From assembly GCA_004295055.1 (NCBI GenBank), contig SHNJ01000020.1, positions 8,628-71,408 on the forward strand: a stretch of DNA of 62,781 nt, written 5' to 3'. Numbering within the stretch: the first letter of the stretch is position 1; each line of letters opens with the position of its first letter. Shown here in pieces: positions 33,862 through 43,463 of this stretch. Under the pieces are notes generated by a model, which made no database searches, had not been told where the DNA came from, and was given only the letters and a program-made list of their open reading frames with translations. The position numbers and the translations under genes were made by a program. This stretch comes from Alphaproteobacteria bacterium. Lineage in GTDB: Bacteria > Pseudomonadota > Alphaproteobacteria > SHNJ01.

Positions 33862-34797
33862 TTAATCAAACAAACTGGAAACCGATTTTTCTTCGGCAAT
33901 GCGGCTGATGGCTTCGCCAAGCAAGCCCGCAATATCAATCTGGCGGATATTGTTCGCAACCCGAACCGCTTCGGTCGCTTGGATCGAATTGGTGGTGATC
34001 ATATGCGAAATTGGCGACGATGTAATGCGCGCCACCGCGCCGCCGGAAAATACGCCGTGGGTGACATAGGCTTGCACGGTTTTCGCGCCAGCTTCCATCA
34101 ATGCGACGGCGGCGTTGCATAATGTTCCCGCCGAATCGACGATATCGTCGACCAATACGCAATCGCGGCCCTTGACATCGCCAATGATATTCATGACTTC
34201 GGATACGCCGGCGCGTTCGCGGCGTTTATCGATAATCGCCAAATCCGCATCGACTTTGCGCGCAAGGGCGCGGGTGCGGCCAACGCCGCCGACATCGGGC
34301 GAGACGAATAATAAATTGCTGGCGTCTTTGAATGTGGTCTTGATGTCTTTGACGAACACCGGAAAGGCGATCAGATTGTCGGTCGGAATGTCAAAGAAAC
34401 CTTGGATTTGCGAGGCGTGCAGATCCAGCGTCAATACGCGGTCGGCCCCGGCGGTGGTAATCAGATTCGCCATCAATTTCGCCGAAATCGGCGTGCGCGG
34501 GGATGACTTCCGGTCCTGGCGCGCATAGCCATAATATGGAATCACGGCGGTAATGCGTTTGGCGGATGAACGGCGCAATGCGTCGATCATCACCAATAAT
34601 TCCATGACGTGATCGTTGGCGGGGTAGGAGGTGGATTGAATGACGAAGACATCTTCGCCGCGCACGTTTTCATGGATTTCGACAAACACTTCCATATCGG
34701 TGAAACGTTTGACGCTAGCATTGGTCAGGGGGATTTTCAGATACTCGCCAATCGATTCGGCGAGCGGTCGGTTGCTGTTGCCAGTGACAATTTTCAT
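33862..34797 (-). CDS. prs: Ribose-phosphate pyrophosphokinase (PRPP synthetase)
   Basis: Prs transfers pyrophosphate from ATP to ribose-5-phosphate, making PRPP for nucleotide, His and Trp synthesis. The 311 residues include the catalytic [20 protein letters not shown], the metal-binding [18 protein letters not shown] near residue 128, a flexible-loop region and the PRPP-binding loop [17 protein letters not shown] near residue 215. Length and motifs are canonical, and all active-site residues I looked for are present. Confidence 0.98.
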   Translation of the reverse strand: MKIVTGNSNRPLAESIGEYLKIPLTNASVKRFTDMEVFVEIHENVRGEDVFVIQSTSYPANDHVMELLVMIDALRRSSAKRITAVIPYYGYARQDRKSSPRTPISAKLMANLITTAGADRVLTLDLHASQIQGFFDIPTDNLIAFPVFVKDIKTTFKDASNLLFVSPDVGGVGRTRALARKVDADLAIIDKRRERAGVSEVMNIIGDVKGRDCVLVDDIVDSAGTLCNAAVALMEAGAKTVQAYVTHGVFSGGAVARITSSPISHMITTNSIQATEAVRVANNIRQIDIAGLLGEAISRIAEEKSVSSLFD

Positions 34798-34895
34798 GCC
34801 GCGAAAACCCTACCTTTGTATGCGCATTGTGTGCGGTGCAGTATTGGCGGCAATCTATCAATCTGTCACAATTCTGTAAAGTGAAATGTTAAAAA

Positions 34896-35687
34896 TCAAG
34901 GTTTTAACGCTATTGCCGATATTTGGCGCGCATAATCCGGCTCTTTATTTAACGTGGCCCGGCGATGGCTGAAGAAAGTCGCCTGATCCTTGCACGTATC
35001 GCCCTGCACATGGCCGATCTGTCCAAGGCGCAGATTCAATAACCGGCCCAGCACATATCCGGCCAAATCGAACCGGTAATGATCGGGTTTGGGATCGGGT
35101 TTGAAATAAATTTCATTCAGCTCGCTGTGATCCAGAAAGTTTTTATAATATTCCGCGCCGACCTGGTAAGAATCCTGGCCGATACAAGGACCGACACTGG
35201 CAATAATATCGCTACGCTTGCTGCCAAGGTTTTCCATCGCATGAATGGTCGATTCCAGAATGCCATTCACCGCGCCGCGCCATCCGGCATGCGCCGCGCC
35301 GACGATTCTGGCATGCGGATCGTAAAATAAAATCGGCGTGCAATCGGCGGTTAAAACGCCGATGGTCAAATTCGGCACATTGGTGACGATCGCATCCATT
35401 TTCGCCTGATCCCAGACCGGTGTTTTGCCCATGTTGGTGACGGTCAGGCATTGATTGCTGTGAATTTGGTATAAGGTCAGCAATTTTCCGCCGCCGGTGC
35501 CAAAGGCGTTTAATATGCGCGAACGGTTTTCGGCGACCGCTTCCGGCTTGTCTTGCGTGCCCAGTCCGCAATTAAGCGACTGATAAATCCCCGTGCTGAC
35601 GCCGCCATTGCGGGTAAAAAAACCATGCGCCAGTTGCGCGGAAAAAGATCGCAGATGCGTGTCGGTTAGATATTGGGCTTTGGTCAT
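34896..35687 (-). CDS. pgeF: Peptidoglycan editing factor PgeF (YfiH/laccase domain)
   Basis: A 263-residue member of the YfiH family that repairs misincorporated residues in peptidoglycan precursors and hydrolyses purine nucleosides in some relatives. The features are AQLAHGFFTRNGGVSTGIYQSLNCG, LTVTNMGKTPVWDQAKMDAIVT, VLTADCTPILFYDP (the metal Cys) and VGAAHAGWRGAVNGI (the metal His), ending in FFSHRR. It overlaps the midA stop by four bases (ATGA), so the two are translationally linked. Confidence 0.95.
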   Translation of the reverse strand: MTKAQYLTDTHLRSFSAQLAHGFFTRNGGVSTGIYQSLNCGLGTQDKPEAVAENRSRILNAFGTGGGKLLTLYQIHSNQCLTVTNMGKTPVWDQAKMDAIVTNVPNLTIGVLTADCTPILFYDPHARIVGAAHAGWRGAVNGILESTIHAMENLGSKRSDIIASVGPCIGQDSYQVGAEYYKNFLDHSELNEIYFKPDPKPDHYRFDLAGYVLGRLLNLRLGQIGHVQGDTCKDQATFFSHRRATLNKEPDYARQISAIALKP

Positions 35688-36769
35688 GCGGCGGCGGTGG
35701 AAGAAAAGGATAATACTTTAAACAGGCTGCCCATTTGCGAAGGCAATGTCAACCGGTGCATGCCGGATTGCAACGATTCTTGCTGGGCTGGCGTGGCGGC
35801 TTTCATCAATTGCTGCAATCGGGTTTCTATGCCGCATCGTTTTAAAAATTCGCCCTGGGTGGTGTAGTCATGCACATGTAGTCCCGATTTTTTAACAATT
35901 TTGCGCAAGGCGGAAAAGTCCACGTGGCAAGTCAAATCCGCGTCGCCAGGATGGGCCAGGGGATCGATTTTTTCATGTTTCATAACCGCCTGAAACGTAT
36001 CGCCGTATCCCGATTGCAAATGGCCATAATCGATAATCAGCGCGGATCCGCCATAGGTGCGGATCTGATGGATCATTTGATTCGCCCATCGCCAGGATTC
36101 GGGGCTATATTCAAAGATATCGCCGGCCATGGGATCATCCGGCGGCAGCATATCGGCAATAGGCGCCGGATCGAAATTTTCCGCCGCCGCCATAAAATGA
36201 AAATTCTTATTGTCATTGTTATAGCCTATTTTCCGGGTATGCCATTGTTTGCCGTCATGAATGACTTGTTCGACCGGCAAGGCATCGAAAAACTCGTTGG
36301 CTATGAAAATAACCGGCAAATTCGGCAATTGCTTTAAATCTTCGATCCAGGCCGGCGCATAATTTTTAAGAACGATTTTTTGCTTGTCACGCAGCAAAGG
36401 GTTGGTTTCGCATAAATATAATTTGGCTTGGGTCAGGGATTTGCTGATTTTCGCGGTGCCGCGCAATGCGTCCGCCATTAAGGTGCCGCGCCCAGGGCCG
36501 ATTTCACATAAGGCGAATTCCAGCGGATAATTAAGCTTGCGGTATTGATCGACGGCCCACATCCCGATTAACTCGCCGAACATCTGGCTGATTTCCGGCG
36601 ATGTGGTAAAATCGCCGTCTTTGCCCAGCGGATCGGCGTTGCGTTTGTAATATCCGTGTTCTCCGGTTAGGGCTTCGGTCATAAACGTGGCCAGCGAAAC
36701 CGGGCCGCCGGTTTCGATCATACGGATTATTTTTTTAACGCACGGATTGGTTTTTTGGAATAGAGGCAT
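35684..36769 (-). CDS. midA: Class I SAM-dependent methyltransferase, MidA/NDUFAF7 family
   Basis: A 361-residue protein arginine methyltransferase homologue. In mitochondria the family member NDUFAF7 methylates a complex I subunit. The N-terminal signature is complete (IIRMIETGGPVSLATFMTEAL, then GEHGYYKRNADPLGKDGDFTTSPEISQMFGELIG). The SAM-binding loop is ALCEIGPGRGTLMADALR near residue 95. The start is uncertain: 36769 keeps the KKIIRMI helix that the family needs and overlaps the end of lgt by 35 bp, whereas a TTG further upstream is less likely. Its operon is lgt-midA-pgeF, a common alphaproteobacterial order. Confidence 0.92.
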   Translation of the reverse strand: MPLFQKTNPCVKKIIRMIETGGPVSLATFMTEALTGEHGYYKRNADPLGKDGDFTTSPEISQMFGELIGMWAVDQYRKLNYPLEFALCEIGPGRGTLMADALRGTAKISKSLTQAKLYLCETNPLLRDKQKIVLKNYAPAWIEDLKQLPNLPVIFIANEFFDALPVEQVIHDGKQWHTRKIGYNNDNKNFHFMAAAENFDPAPIADMLPPDDPMAGDIFEYSPESWRWANQMIHQIRTYGGSALIIDYGHLQSGYGDTFQAVMKHEKIDPLAHPGDADLTCHVDFSALRKIVKKSGLHVHDYTTQGEFLKRCGIETRLQQLMKAATPAQQESLQSGMHRLTLPSQMGSLFKVLSFSSTAAA

Positions 36770-37538
36770 AAAGGCACAATATAATTCCGCAAACAAGCAT
36801 CGGAGCCGACAGCCATTGGCCCATGCTTAGGCCAAGATTCAGCAATCCCAGAAAATCGTCCGGTTCGCGGAAATATTCCATGATAAAGCGGTAGCAGCCA
36901 TATAAAATCAAAAATACGCCCGAAGCCATGCCAGGTTTTCGCATCATGTTGGTGCTGCGCTGCATGAAGAACATCATTATAAACAGCAATAGGCCTTCGC
37001 TTAGGGCCTCGTATATTTGCGATGGGTGGCGCGGCTGACCGTCGGAATTGGGAAAGATAATCGCCCACGGCACATCGGTCGCCCTGCCATATAATTCGCC
37101 GTTGATGAAATTGGCAATCCGGCCCAGGAACAGCCCGATCGGGGTAATGCACGCCCCAATATCCAGCAAACACCATGGATTCACGCCGTGTTTGCGCCCG
37201 AATATCCAAAGCGCGATCAGTACGCCTAAGAACCCGCCATGGAACGACATGCCGCCATGCCAGACCATAAAAATTTGCAATGGATGTTCCAGATAAAATA
37301 ACGGTTTATAAAACAGCACATATCCCAACCGTCCGCCGGCGATAATGCCGATCGTGGCCCAGGCGATCGCATCGCCGATTAAATCTTTCGGCCAATGCGG
37401 ATAATGGCGTTTTTTCAGAATTTCGGCATAGGCCCAGCCCAGCAATATCCCGCCCAAATAGGCAAGCGCATACCAATGAATCGCCAACGGGCCAAGGCGG
37501 ATTGCAACCGGATCGATATTTGGAAATTGAATATACAT
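36735..37538 (-). CDS. lgt: Prolipoprotein diacylglyceryl transferase
   Basis: Lgt adds diacylglycerol to the lipobox cysteine of prolipoproteins in the inner membrane. The 267-residue protein has about seven helices, a His in HGGMSFHGGFLG, and the Lgt signature ITPIGLFLGRIANFINGELYGRATD near residues 129-153, containing the essential Arg and Asn. It ends with a basic tail. The first gene of the lgt-midA-pgeF operon; a strong hairpin lies just upstream. Confidence 0.97.
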   Translation of the reverse strand: MYIQFPNIDPVAIRLGPLAIHWYALAYLGGILLGWAYAEILKKRHYPHWPKDLIGDAIAWATIGIIAGGRLGYVLFYKPLFYLEHPLQIFMVWHGGMSFHGGFLGVLIALWIFGRKHGVNPWCLLDIGACITPIGLFLGRIANFINGELYGRATDVPWAIIFPNSDGQPRHPSQIYEALSEGLLLFIMMFFMQRSTNMMRKPGMASGVFLILYGCYRFIMEYFREPDDFLGLLNLGLSMGQWLSAPMLVCGIILCLYASIPKNQSVR

Positions 37539-37541
37539 AAG

Positions 37542-37576
37542 AATAAGCGGTAGATGGGATTTAACTACCGCTTATT
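37542..37576 (-). terminator. Terminator downstream of the peroxiredoxin operon
   Basis: A perfect 12-bp stem AATAAGCGGTAG/CTACCGCTTATT with an 11-base loop lies between the peroxiredoxin stop and the lgt start. It has no long T tract but its position and stem length indicate a terminator or attenuator. Confidence 0.65.
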
Positions 37577-37606
37577 AGTACTGACTAATTTCCATTTACT
37601 CAATAT

Positions 37607-38209
37607 TTAAATCGCGGTCTTATTCCGCTGAATATAATCGATCATGCCGTTGGAATTGGCCGGAATCGCCGGTTCGCCAGCCAGCCAGCCGGGCGGACAT
37701 AGCTCGCCGGTTGCGTTATGATGGGTCAGGGCATCATGCACCCGGATAATTTCGTCGATATTGCGGCCAATCGGAAAATCATACGTGGCCGAATACCTTA
37801 CCACAAAATTCCGGTCAATTAAGAAGCTGCCGCGCAGCGCTACGCTGTCGTTTACCAGCATATCGTAACCTTGACAGACAACTTTGGAAATATCGGATAC
37901 TAGCGGAAAGCTAATAATGCCTGTGCCGCCCGCCTGTGGAGGCAGTTCGCGCAATTTTAAATGCGACATGTGCGAATCGACGGAAATGCCGACCGGCTTA
38001 ATGCCGCGCGCAAAGAACATGTCCAGACGATTATTGATAGCGGTCAATTCCACCGGACATAAATAAGAAAAATCCAGCGCATAGAAAAATATCAGGCCCG
38101 AAGATCCATTTAGATATTGTTTCAAATTGAATTGGCTGTTGATGTTGCCATCCGGCATAACCGCCAGCGCGGTGAAATCCGGCGCTTCGCGTCCTACAAA
38201 TTTACTCAT
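37607..38209 (-). CDS. 2-Cys peroxiredoxin (AhpC/Prx1 family)
   Basis: A 200-residue thiol peroxidase that reduces hydrogen peroxide and organic hydroperoxides. The peroxidatic cysteine lies in LDFSYLCPVEL near residue 51, where the more usual family form is DFTFVCPTEL, so a Ser replaces the Thr three residues before the Cys. The supporting Arg is in LRGSFLIDRNF near residue 126. The resolving Cys is in GELCPPGW near residue 169. Its start overlaps the upstream gene by four bases, so it belongs to the 837/331-residue gene operon. Confidence 0.93.
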   Translation of the reverse strand: MSKFVGREAPDFTALAVMPDGNINSQFNLKQYLNGSSGLIFFYALDFSYLCPVELTAINNRLDMFFARGIKPVGISVDSHMSHLKLRELPPQAGGTGIISFPLVSDISKVVCQGYDMLVNDSVALRGSFLIDRNFVVRYSATYDFPIGRNIDEIIRVHDALTHHNATGELCPPGWLAGEPAIPANSNGMIDYIQRNKTAI

Positions 38210-39201
38210 CGGGAAGCTCCTTGATTGCGATCGCGTCCGGTAGATCCAAAAGGATTAAATACAAACGCGCGCCGCGTTGCCGGCGCAGTCGTTACTATGC
38301 CGGTATCTTGAATTCTATCGCCCTTGGGGGTGCCGGCGCTCATCGGTGTCGTTTTGCAACCAACGCAGGCGCTTTGAACCGCAGTAATATCTTGGAAGTT
38401 ACGCCCACAACCGCCACAACCGCCGCTGGATTGGCCTAAAACAGTTAAGGAAATGCCCATGGGCAATCCCGCCGCTGCGCGTAATAAATTGTCTATTTGC
38501 TTGCCCAATAAAAATTTGCCTTCCGAAATCTGGGTTTGCATCATAGCTACCAATTCCTGCGCCTTATCGTTGGTTTGGACGCGGAATGGCGATAATGTTC
38601 CAGGATAATATTCATTGTGTACGGCTTCGGTGTATCGAGTGCCGGCCGGTATTGTGGCGGCAAAGTTGCACCCAATTTTTGGCGCGCCATTTTCCAGAAA
38701 ACGCGATAAAACGCCTACATTGTCTTCCCGGTCAGGGAAACGCTCCAACATGCAGAATTGCGCTTCGCTTCCAGAAATAATGGATGCTTTGCCTGCCGTC
38801 ATATCCATTATCACTGTAATGGATTGATTGGCCACCGGATTCGGATGACGGCGCCACATAAACACATCATGGGTGGCAGTATTATGGCCCGGCGCGGCAA
38901 AGGAAAATTGCGCCGCCAAATGATACAATGGTTTGGTTATTTTATGTTCTTTGCCAAAAAATTTATACATAGCGGCAATAATTTTTGGACATTGCGCCCA
39001 ACTGCGGCTCAAGGCTTGCTGGGCAACTGGCAACGTAATGCCATTCGGATTAACGTTGTTAACATTGCCGTCTTTTGGGTCTAGCAAACACATATGCTCT
39101 TCCGGCAGAACGCCTAAAAATTGCGCGCCGAATTTTTGCTGGCCGCTGCCTATGCGCGCGACCATGCCTTTCGCATCCAAAAAACTTCTGGTAAATGACA
39201 T
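38206..39201 (-). CDS. Unrecognised Cys-rich 331-residue protein
   Basis: I do not recognise this protein. It has no signal peptide. The first 240 residues form a soluble domain (RIGSGQQKFGAQFLGVLPEEHMCLL, PLYHLAAQFSFAAPGHNTATHDVFMWRRHPNP). The C-terminal part carries a cysteine cluster GGCGGCGRNF followed by ACVGC, i.e. two close CxxC-like pairs that could bind metal or an iron-sulphur cluster. A basic tail follows. It lies 45 bp after the Gln/Pro-rich gene and overlaps the peroxiredoxin start by four bases, so the three are probably one transcription unit. Confidence 0.7.
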   Translation of the reverse strand: MSFTRSFLDAKGMVARIGSGQQKFGAQFLGVLPEEHMCLLDPKDGNVNNVNPNGITLPVAQQALSRSWAQCPKIIAAMYKFFGKEHKITKPLYHLAAQFSFAAPGHNTATHDVFMWRRHPNPVANQSITVIMDMTAGKASIISGSEAQFCMLERFPDREDNVGVLSRFLENGAPKIGCNFAATIPAGTRYTEAVHNEYYPGTLSPFRVQTNDKAQELVAMMQTQISEGKFLLGKQIDNLLRAAAGLPMGISLTVLGQSSGGCGGCGRNFQDITAVQSACVGCKTTPMSAGTPKGDRIQDTGIVTTAPATRRAFVFNPFGSTGRDRNQGASR

Positions 39202-39245
39202 ACCCGTTACTCCTTTGTATATAATTTAGTGCCGGCTGTTATGCA

Positions 39246-41759
39246 TTAGCGCGTAGCCGGATTTCTGCCTTTAAACAATTTTCCGAACAAATCGCCCAAA
39301 AAAGAATTTTTGACCATTGATCCTCCAATGGCTGGGCAAGCGGACGTAAATTCGGCTTTACCTTCTTTGTTTTGCTGTTCGCTTCGCCTGTTGAACGCAT
39401 TCAGGTCTACGTCCGGTGCTTTATTGACGGCATTAATACCGTTTACCACGGCAACAGGTTGTATTCCACCGTTTGTTTTGCGTATTGCTTCTTCTTGGCC
39501 GAGTTCCGCTTGGCGGTTGGTTCCTTTTTCTTGCGGTCTATCGGCGCCATCTATTGCATCCGCTTTTTCCTGGCCATTGGTCGGTTCATATTTCTTGCCC
39601 CCGCCACCGCAACAACCTGGTTCACCATTACATGGTCCGCAAGTATTTTGATCAACCGCAGTAACAGCGATTTTATCGCGGATATATTTCTGGCCGCTAG
39701 GCATGATTACGCGTTCCCGGTTAGTATCATAAGAAAGCGTTATGCCTAACGATTGTAATACTTTGCCAACCGCGGATTTTTCGTCGACGATTTTGCCTAT
39801 GGCGGTGGTTTCCCGAATTATTTCAGTTTTAAAGGTATTGGATGCGGCTGATTCAGCCGATGACGCAGGGCGCGGCGATTCTATGGGTACGGCAGCGCGG
39901 TCAGCCGGTGCTGGTGCAGATGGTGCCGGGACAGGTTTCGATTCCTGGATAGGCGTTGGCGCGGCCGGTGTAGGAGCAGTTGCGCGCGCCGAAACTTGTG
40001 GTTGTTGCGGTGTGGAGGTGTTTGCGGAAGTAGGTGCAGCGCGATCCGACACGGGTTGTGCAACCGGGACTACACGGCTGTCATTGCCGCGAACGGAAAC
40101 ATTGGATGGCGGCGTTACTTGTTGCGGCGCTGTCCACGGCGTTGCGGTTTTTGTGGACGATGTAAAATTGGAATTGGCCGGGATAACAGTTACCGAAGTT
40201 CCGGCATGCCAGCCGACATTATTGGTCGATGGACGCAAGCCAAGAACATTGACATTGCTGCGGTTCAAATCGCTAACTATCTGCCTGGTGGTGACGGGTG
40301 CGGCTATGGACGAGCCGGCGATATTGCCAGGAACGCGCGTCGCTGCATCCCGCAACTGCAATAAACGGTCCGGTGTAGTAATTGATTTTCGGTCTTGGCC
40401 CGCCACAATTTTAAGATCGACTGCTTTGCCTTGGGTAGCTTTGTTGTCATTTACAGGGGCTGGCACTTGTGCTGGATTTTGCCCTGCACGCAATTGGGCA
40501 ATTTCCCGTACCGCTTGGCGCACTTGGTCACGGATTTCCCGAGCCGGTTCCGGGCGCAGCGCGGTTTGGGTAACGCGCATCGAGGCTTGTTGCTGCCAGA
40601 AACGGGTTAGGGATTCGGGTAAACGAATGGTTTGAGTTTGGGCGACGCCGCGCACATCGTTGGTATTTGGCACGCGCAGAATGCCTTGCGCCCATTCGCT
40701 TTGCACCCGCAACATCGCGCGCGATACTTGCAATGTTTGGGTCAAAGCCTGCATGGTTGCGGCGGTCATGGCGAATTTTGGCAGGGCGGCGAAGTTGACT
40801 TGCGGCGCTTGACCGGGCTGGCCATTGCGCGCCGGGCCATTTTGGGCTTGTCCGGTTTGCGCGGCGATTTGCGCGTTAATCGCGCGGGCATAATCCATCA
40901 ATGGCTTTAATGCCGGCGATTGGAATGTTTTCACCGTGGCTTGCAATTGCGCGATTTGCATTTGCAATACCTGTACATATTTCATGTTGGTATTGTTTTG
41001 CACCGCCTGTTTCAGCATATCCTGCAATTTGGTCAATTGCTGCTGAAATACTTGTTCTAATGGCAGCAATTGCCTTGCCACCACAATCGCGGTCAGTTGC
41101 GATAACGGCACTTTGGCCAGGCCTTGTTGCGTCAATTGCTGGCGCAATTCGGTAATCGCGGCGCGTTCGGTTTTAATCAGCGCTTTGAATGCGGCTTCGG
41201 GATTTGGGCCATTGGCGGCAATTTTCAATTGCTGATACAATCGCTGAATCATTTCGCTGCGCACCCAATATTGGGCATTCTGCGCATTTAAAGACGCTTG
41301 TTGCAGGGCGTAAAAATGCAAAACTTGAATCAATTGCTGCATCCGGCGCACGGATGGTTTTTCAAGGCCTGGAATGTCGCGATCATCCAGTAAATATTCT
41401 AAAACCGATTCAATGGTAAAATCGGCCTTGCCCATCTCGGCCATCAATTCGGCCAGAAGTTTCATTTGCAATTCTGGATTGGCAAGATCCGGATCTAGGA
41501 CATTTTCTTCTTCATTGTCGTTGCCAACGGCGCCGCGCGCATCGCCCGACATACTGACTTTGCCGGCGGGGCCAGCGATAGCGGCGCCTTGTTCATTGCT
41601 TTGAAATTGGGCGTCGATAGTGCCGATCGCCGTGGTCTTGCCGCGGGTAATTGCCGCAATGCCGCCGAGCGTGTCATCGGTAAAACGAGCCGTCGCTTCG
41701 ACGAGTTCGTCGGTGACAGGCGCTTCTGGGTCGAATTCTAATGTGGCAGTGGCGGTCAT
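39246..41759 (-). CDS. Unrecognised 837-residue Gln/Ala/Pro-rich protein with Cys cluster
   Basis: I know of no family for this protein. It begins with an acidic segment (residues 1-100), then a long helix-prone Gln/Ala-rich part (residues about 130-450, e.g. QQLTQQGLAKVPLSQLTAIV). A linker of Ser, Thr, Pro and Val follows (about 500-660, APTPAAPTPIQESKPVPAPSAP). Near residue 700 there is a cysteine cluster CGPCNGEPGCCGGGGKK. No signal peptide or transmembrane helix is seen at either end. The operon partners are a Cys-rich protein and a peroxiredoxin. Structural or scaffold function is a guess. Confidence 0.7.
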   Translation of the reverse strand: MTATATLEFDPEAPVTDELVEATARFTDDTLGGIAAITRGKTTAIGTIDAQFQSNEQGAAIAGPAGKVSMSGDARGAVGNDNEEENVLDPDLANPELQMKLLAELMAEMGKADFTIESVLEYLLDDRDIPGLEKPSVRRMQQLIQVLHFYALQQASLNAQNAQYWVRSEMIQRLYQQLKIAANGPNPEAAFKALIKTERAAITELRQQLTQQGLAKVPLSQLTAIVVARQLLPLEQVFQQQLTKLQDMLKQAVQNNTNMKYVQVLQMQIAQLQATVKTFQSPALKPLMDYARAINAQIAAQTGQAQNGPARNGQPGQAPQVNFAALPKFAMTAATMQALTQTLQVSRAMLRVQSEWAQGILRVPNTNDVRGVAQTQTIRLPESLTRFWQQQASMRVTQTALRPEPAREIRDQVRQAVREIAQLRAGQNPAQVPAPVNDNKATQGKAVDLKIVAGQDRKSITTPDRLLQLRDAATRVPGNIAGSSIAAPVTTRQIVSDLNRSNVNVLGLRPSTNNVGWHAGTSVTVIPANSNFTSSTKTATPWTAPQQVTPPSNVSVRGNDSRVVPVAQPVSDRAAPTSANTSTPQQPQVSARATAPTPAAPTPIQESKPVPAPSAPAPADRAAVPIESPRPASSAESAASNTFKTEIIRETTAIGKIVDEKSAVGKVLQSLGITLSYDTNRERVIMPSGQKYIRDKIAVTAVDQNTCGPCNGEPGCCGGGGKKYEPTNGQEKADAIDGADRPQEKGTNRQAELGQEEAIRKTNGGIQPVAVVNGINAVNKAPDVDLNAFNRRSEQQNKEGKAEFTSACPAIGGSMVKNSFLGDLFGKLFKGRNPATR

Positions 41760-41890
41760 TTATAATTCCGGTATTTTTATTACCGAAATTATTAACGCTT
41801 TTCAGGCATGACGGCAACCTAAACTGCTATAGTTTTAATTTAGAACAATTCTAAATTGGTTGAAAAAAGTCTCAGCTTGCCAAGGCTTTA

Positions 41891-42877
41891 TTAAAGATAC
41901 GGGTTCGCTTGCGCCAAAAAGTCCTGAACATAGGTTTTTACGCCATCTTCCAGGCTGGTAAATGGTTTGGAATAGCCCACAGCGCGCAGGCGATCCATTT
42001 TGGCTTCAGTGAAGTATTGGTACTTTTCCCGAATATTTTCTGGCGTGTCCACAAACTTGATATCCGGCTGTTTGCCCATGGCGGCATAAACTGCGTTGGC
42101 AAGATCCAGGAAACTGCGCGCTTTGCCGGTACCCAGATTGAAAATGCCATTTACGCTTTGATTGTCGTACAGCCATAACATCACATCCACGCAATCGCCG
42201 ACCCATACGAAATCGCGCAACTGTCCGCCATCCGGATATTTTGGATTGTGCGACCGGAACAAAGTCGCGGCTTCGCCTTTTTTAACCTTATCGAAAGTCT
42301 GCGCGACAACACTGCGTTGCCCACCTTTGTGGTATTCGTTCGGGCCATAGACATTGAAAAATTTCAATCCAACCCATTGCGGTGGGCGAACCCGGCCAGT
42401 GCGCACCACGCGCGCAATCCAGCGGTCAAAAGCATGCTTGCTCCATCCATACGCGTTAAGCGGGTGATAAGTCTCTAAAACATCGGACGAAAAATTATCG
42501 TCAAATCCCGATTTGCCATCGCCATAGGTAGCGGCAGAAGACGCATACACAAAACGCGTGCCATGCCGGCAGCACCAGCGCCATAAATGGATCGGCAGTT
42601 GGAAATTGCTTTTGACGATCAGATCGGCATCGGTTTCGGTGGTCGCCGATACGCCGCCCAAATGATAAATCATGCTGATTTCGCTGGCGTGATCTTCCAG
42701 AAAATCGAACAAATCGTCGGTCATGATGAATTCGGCCAATTCGCGTTTGGCGATATTGCGCCATTTATCGTCCTTGCCCAGCGTGTCGCAAATAATAATA
42801 TCGTTGTGTCCGCGTTTTTCCAAACCTGCGACCAAATTCGATCCGATAAATCCGGCGCCGCCGGTGACGATAATCAT
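41891..42877 (-). CDS. hldD: ADP-L-glycero-D-manno-heptose 6-epimerase
   Basis: HldD makes the L-glycero-D-manno-heptose used in the LPS inner core. The 328-residue SDR enzyme starts MIIVTGGAGFIGSNLVAGLEKRG, the NAD(P)-binding loop. Further features are the catalytic YGWSKHAFDRW (Y-x-x-x-K), VYASSAATYGDG and LKFFNVYGPNEYHKGGQRSV near residue 170. The start at 42877 is set by the family N-terminus and by an AGGAA site; a longer frame of 70 residues upstream is spurious. Heptose points to a Gram-negative cell with LPS core. Confidence 0.95.
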   Translation of the reverse strand: MIIVTGGAGFIGSNLVAGLEKRGHNDIIICDTLGKDDKWRNIAKRELAEFIMTDDLFDFLEDHASEISMIYHLGGVSATTETDADLIVKSNFQLPIHLWRWCCRHGTRFVYASSAATYGDGKSGFDDNFSSDVLETYHPLNAYGWSKHAFDRWIARVVRTGRVRPPQWVGLKFFNVYGPNEYHKGGQRSVVAQTFDKVKKGEAATLFRSHNPKYPDGGQLRDFVWVGDCVDVMLWLYDNQSVNGIFNLGTGKARSFLDLANAVYAAMGKQPDIKFVDTPENIREKYQYFTEAKMDRLRAVGYSKPFTSLEDGVKTYVQDFLAQANPYL

Positions 42878-42977
42878 GGGAAATTCCTGCAATAGTCCGT
42901 TAAATCTATAGGAAGTATATTTAAACTTATACGGCTTTGTTGTAAATAGGGTGCCTGTTGGTAAAGGGGTATCTGCT

Positions 42978-43241
42978 ATGAATGATTGGAAATTATTGCT
43001 GGATGATATGGCGAAACTGGCGACATCGGCTTTTGGCATGGCCGATGAAATGCGCAAAGACGGCGAAAAGAAATTGAAAATGCGCATTGAAAAGTTGGCG
43101 AAGAAAATGGATTTCGTCAGCCGTCAGGAGTTTGAAATGGTCAAAGCGATGGCAATCAAGGCGCGTCAGGAACAGGAAGAATTGAAAAAGCAGATTAAAA
43201 AAATGCAGGCCGCGCGTCCCGCCGCAAAAAAGAAGAAATAA
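42978..43241 (+). CDS. ubiK: UbiK/BMFP-type ubiquinone biosynthesis accessory protein
   Basis: An 87-residue coiled-coil protein of the UbiK (YqiC) family, which binds membranes and helps ubiquinone synthesis. The pattern LLDDMAKLATSAFGMADEMRKDGEKKLKMRIEKLAKKMDFVSRQEFEMVKAMAIKARQEQEEL is typical. The C-terminus is a Lys/Ala tail. AGGGG about eight bases before 42978 supports that start over 42951. It precedes the YbjN and proC genes, a usual neighbourhood. Confidence 0.9.
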   Translation: MNDWKLLLDDMAKLATSAFGMADEMRKDGEKKLKMRIEKLAKKMDFVSRQEFEMVKAMAIKARQEQEELKKQIKKMQAARPAAKKKK

Positions 43242-43463
43242 GGGTTTTATCCCCAACCGCGCTATTTTAGATTCACTGCGCAGAGGAAAAATTCTTGGCA
43301 AATAGTTTGGCTATTGTCACTATATATAGTAGGTGGCAAGCTGAGAATAGGTGATGAACCTACCCAAGCAACTGGTTGGGGCTTTGTTATAAGAGTCAGG
43401 GTTTTAATGCCCACAACTAGCGGGAATAATTTGCCATCCTTAACCGAACGGGAGATGCAAAAT

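Noticed and set aside
35915-35932. CACGTG core within midA
   Set aside because: Only the central CACGTG with short flanks matches; too weak for a ParB site.
39250-41760. Long plus-strand frames opposite the 837-residue gene
   Set aside because: They are shadows of a compositionally biased gene and carry no motif, plausible start or ribosome site.
43314-43463. N-terminal extension of the YbjN gene to 43314
   Set aside because: The extra 50 residues do not resemble the family, and a better ribosome site precedes the later start.
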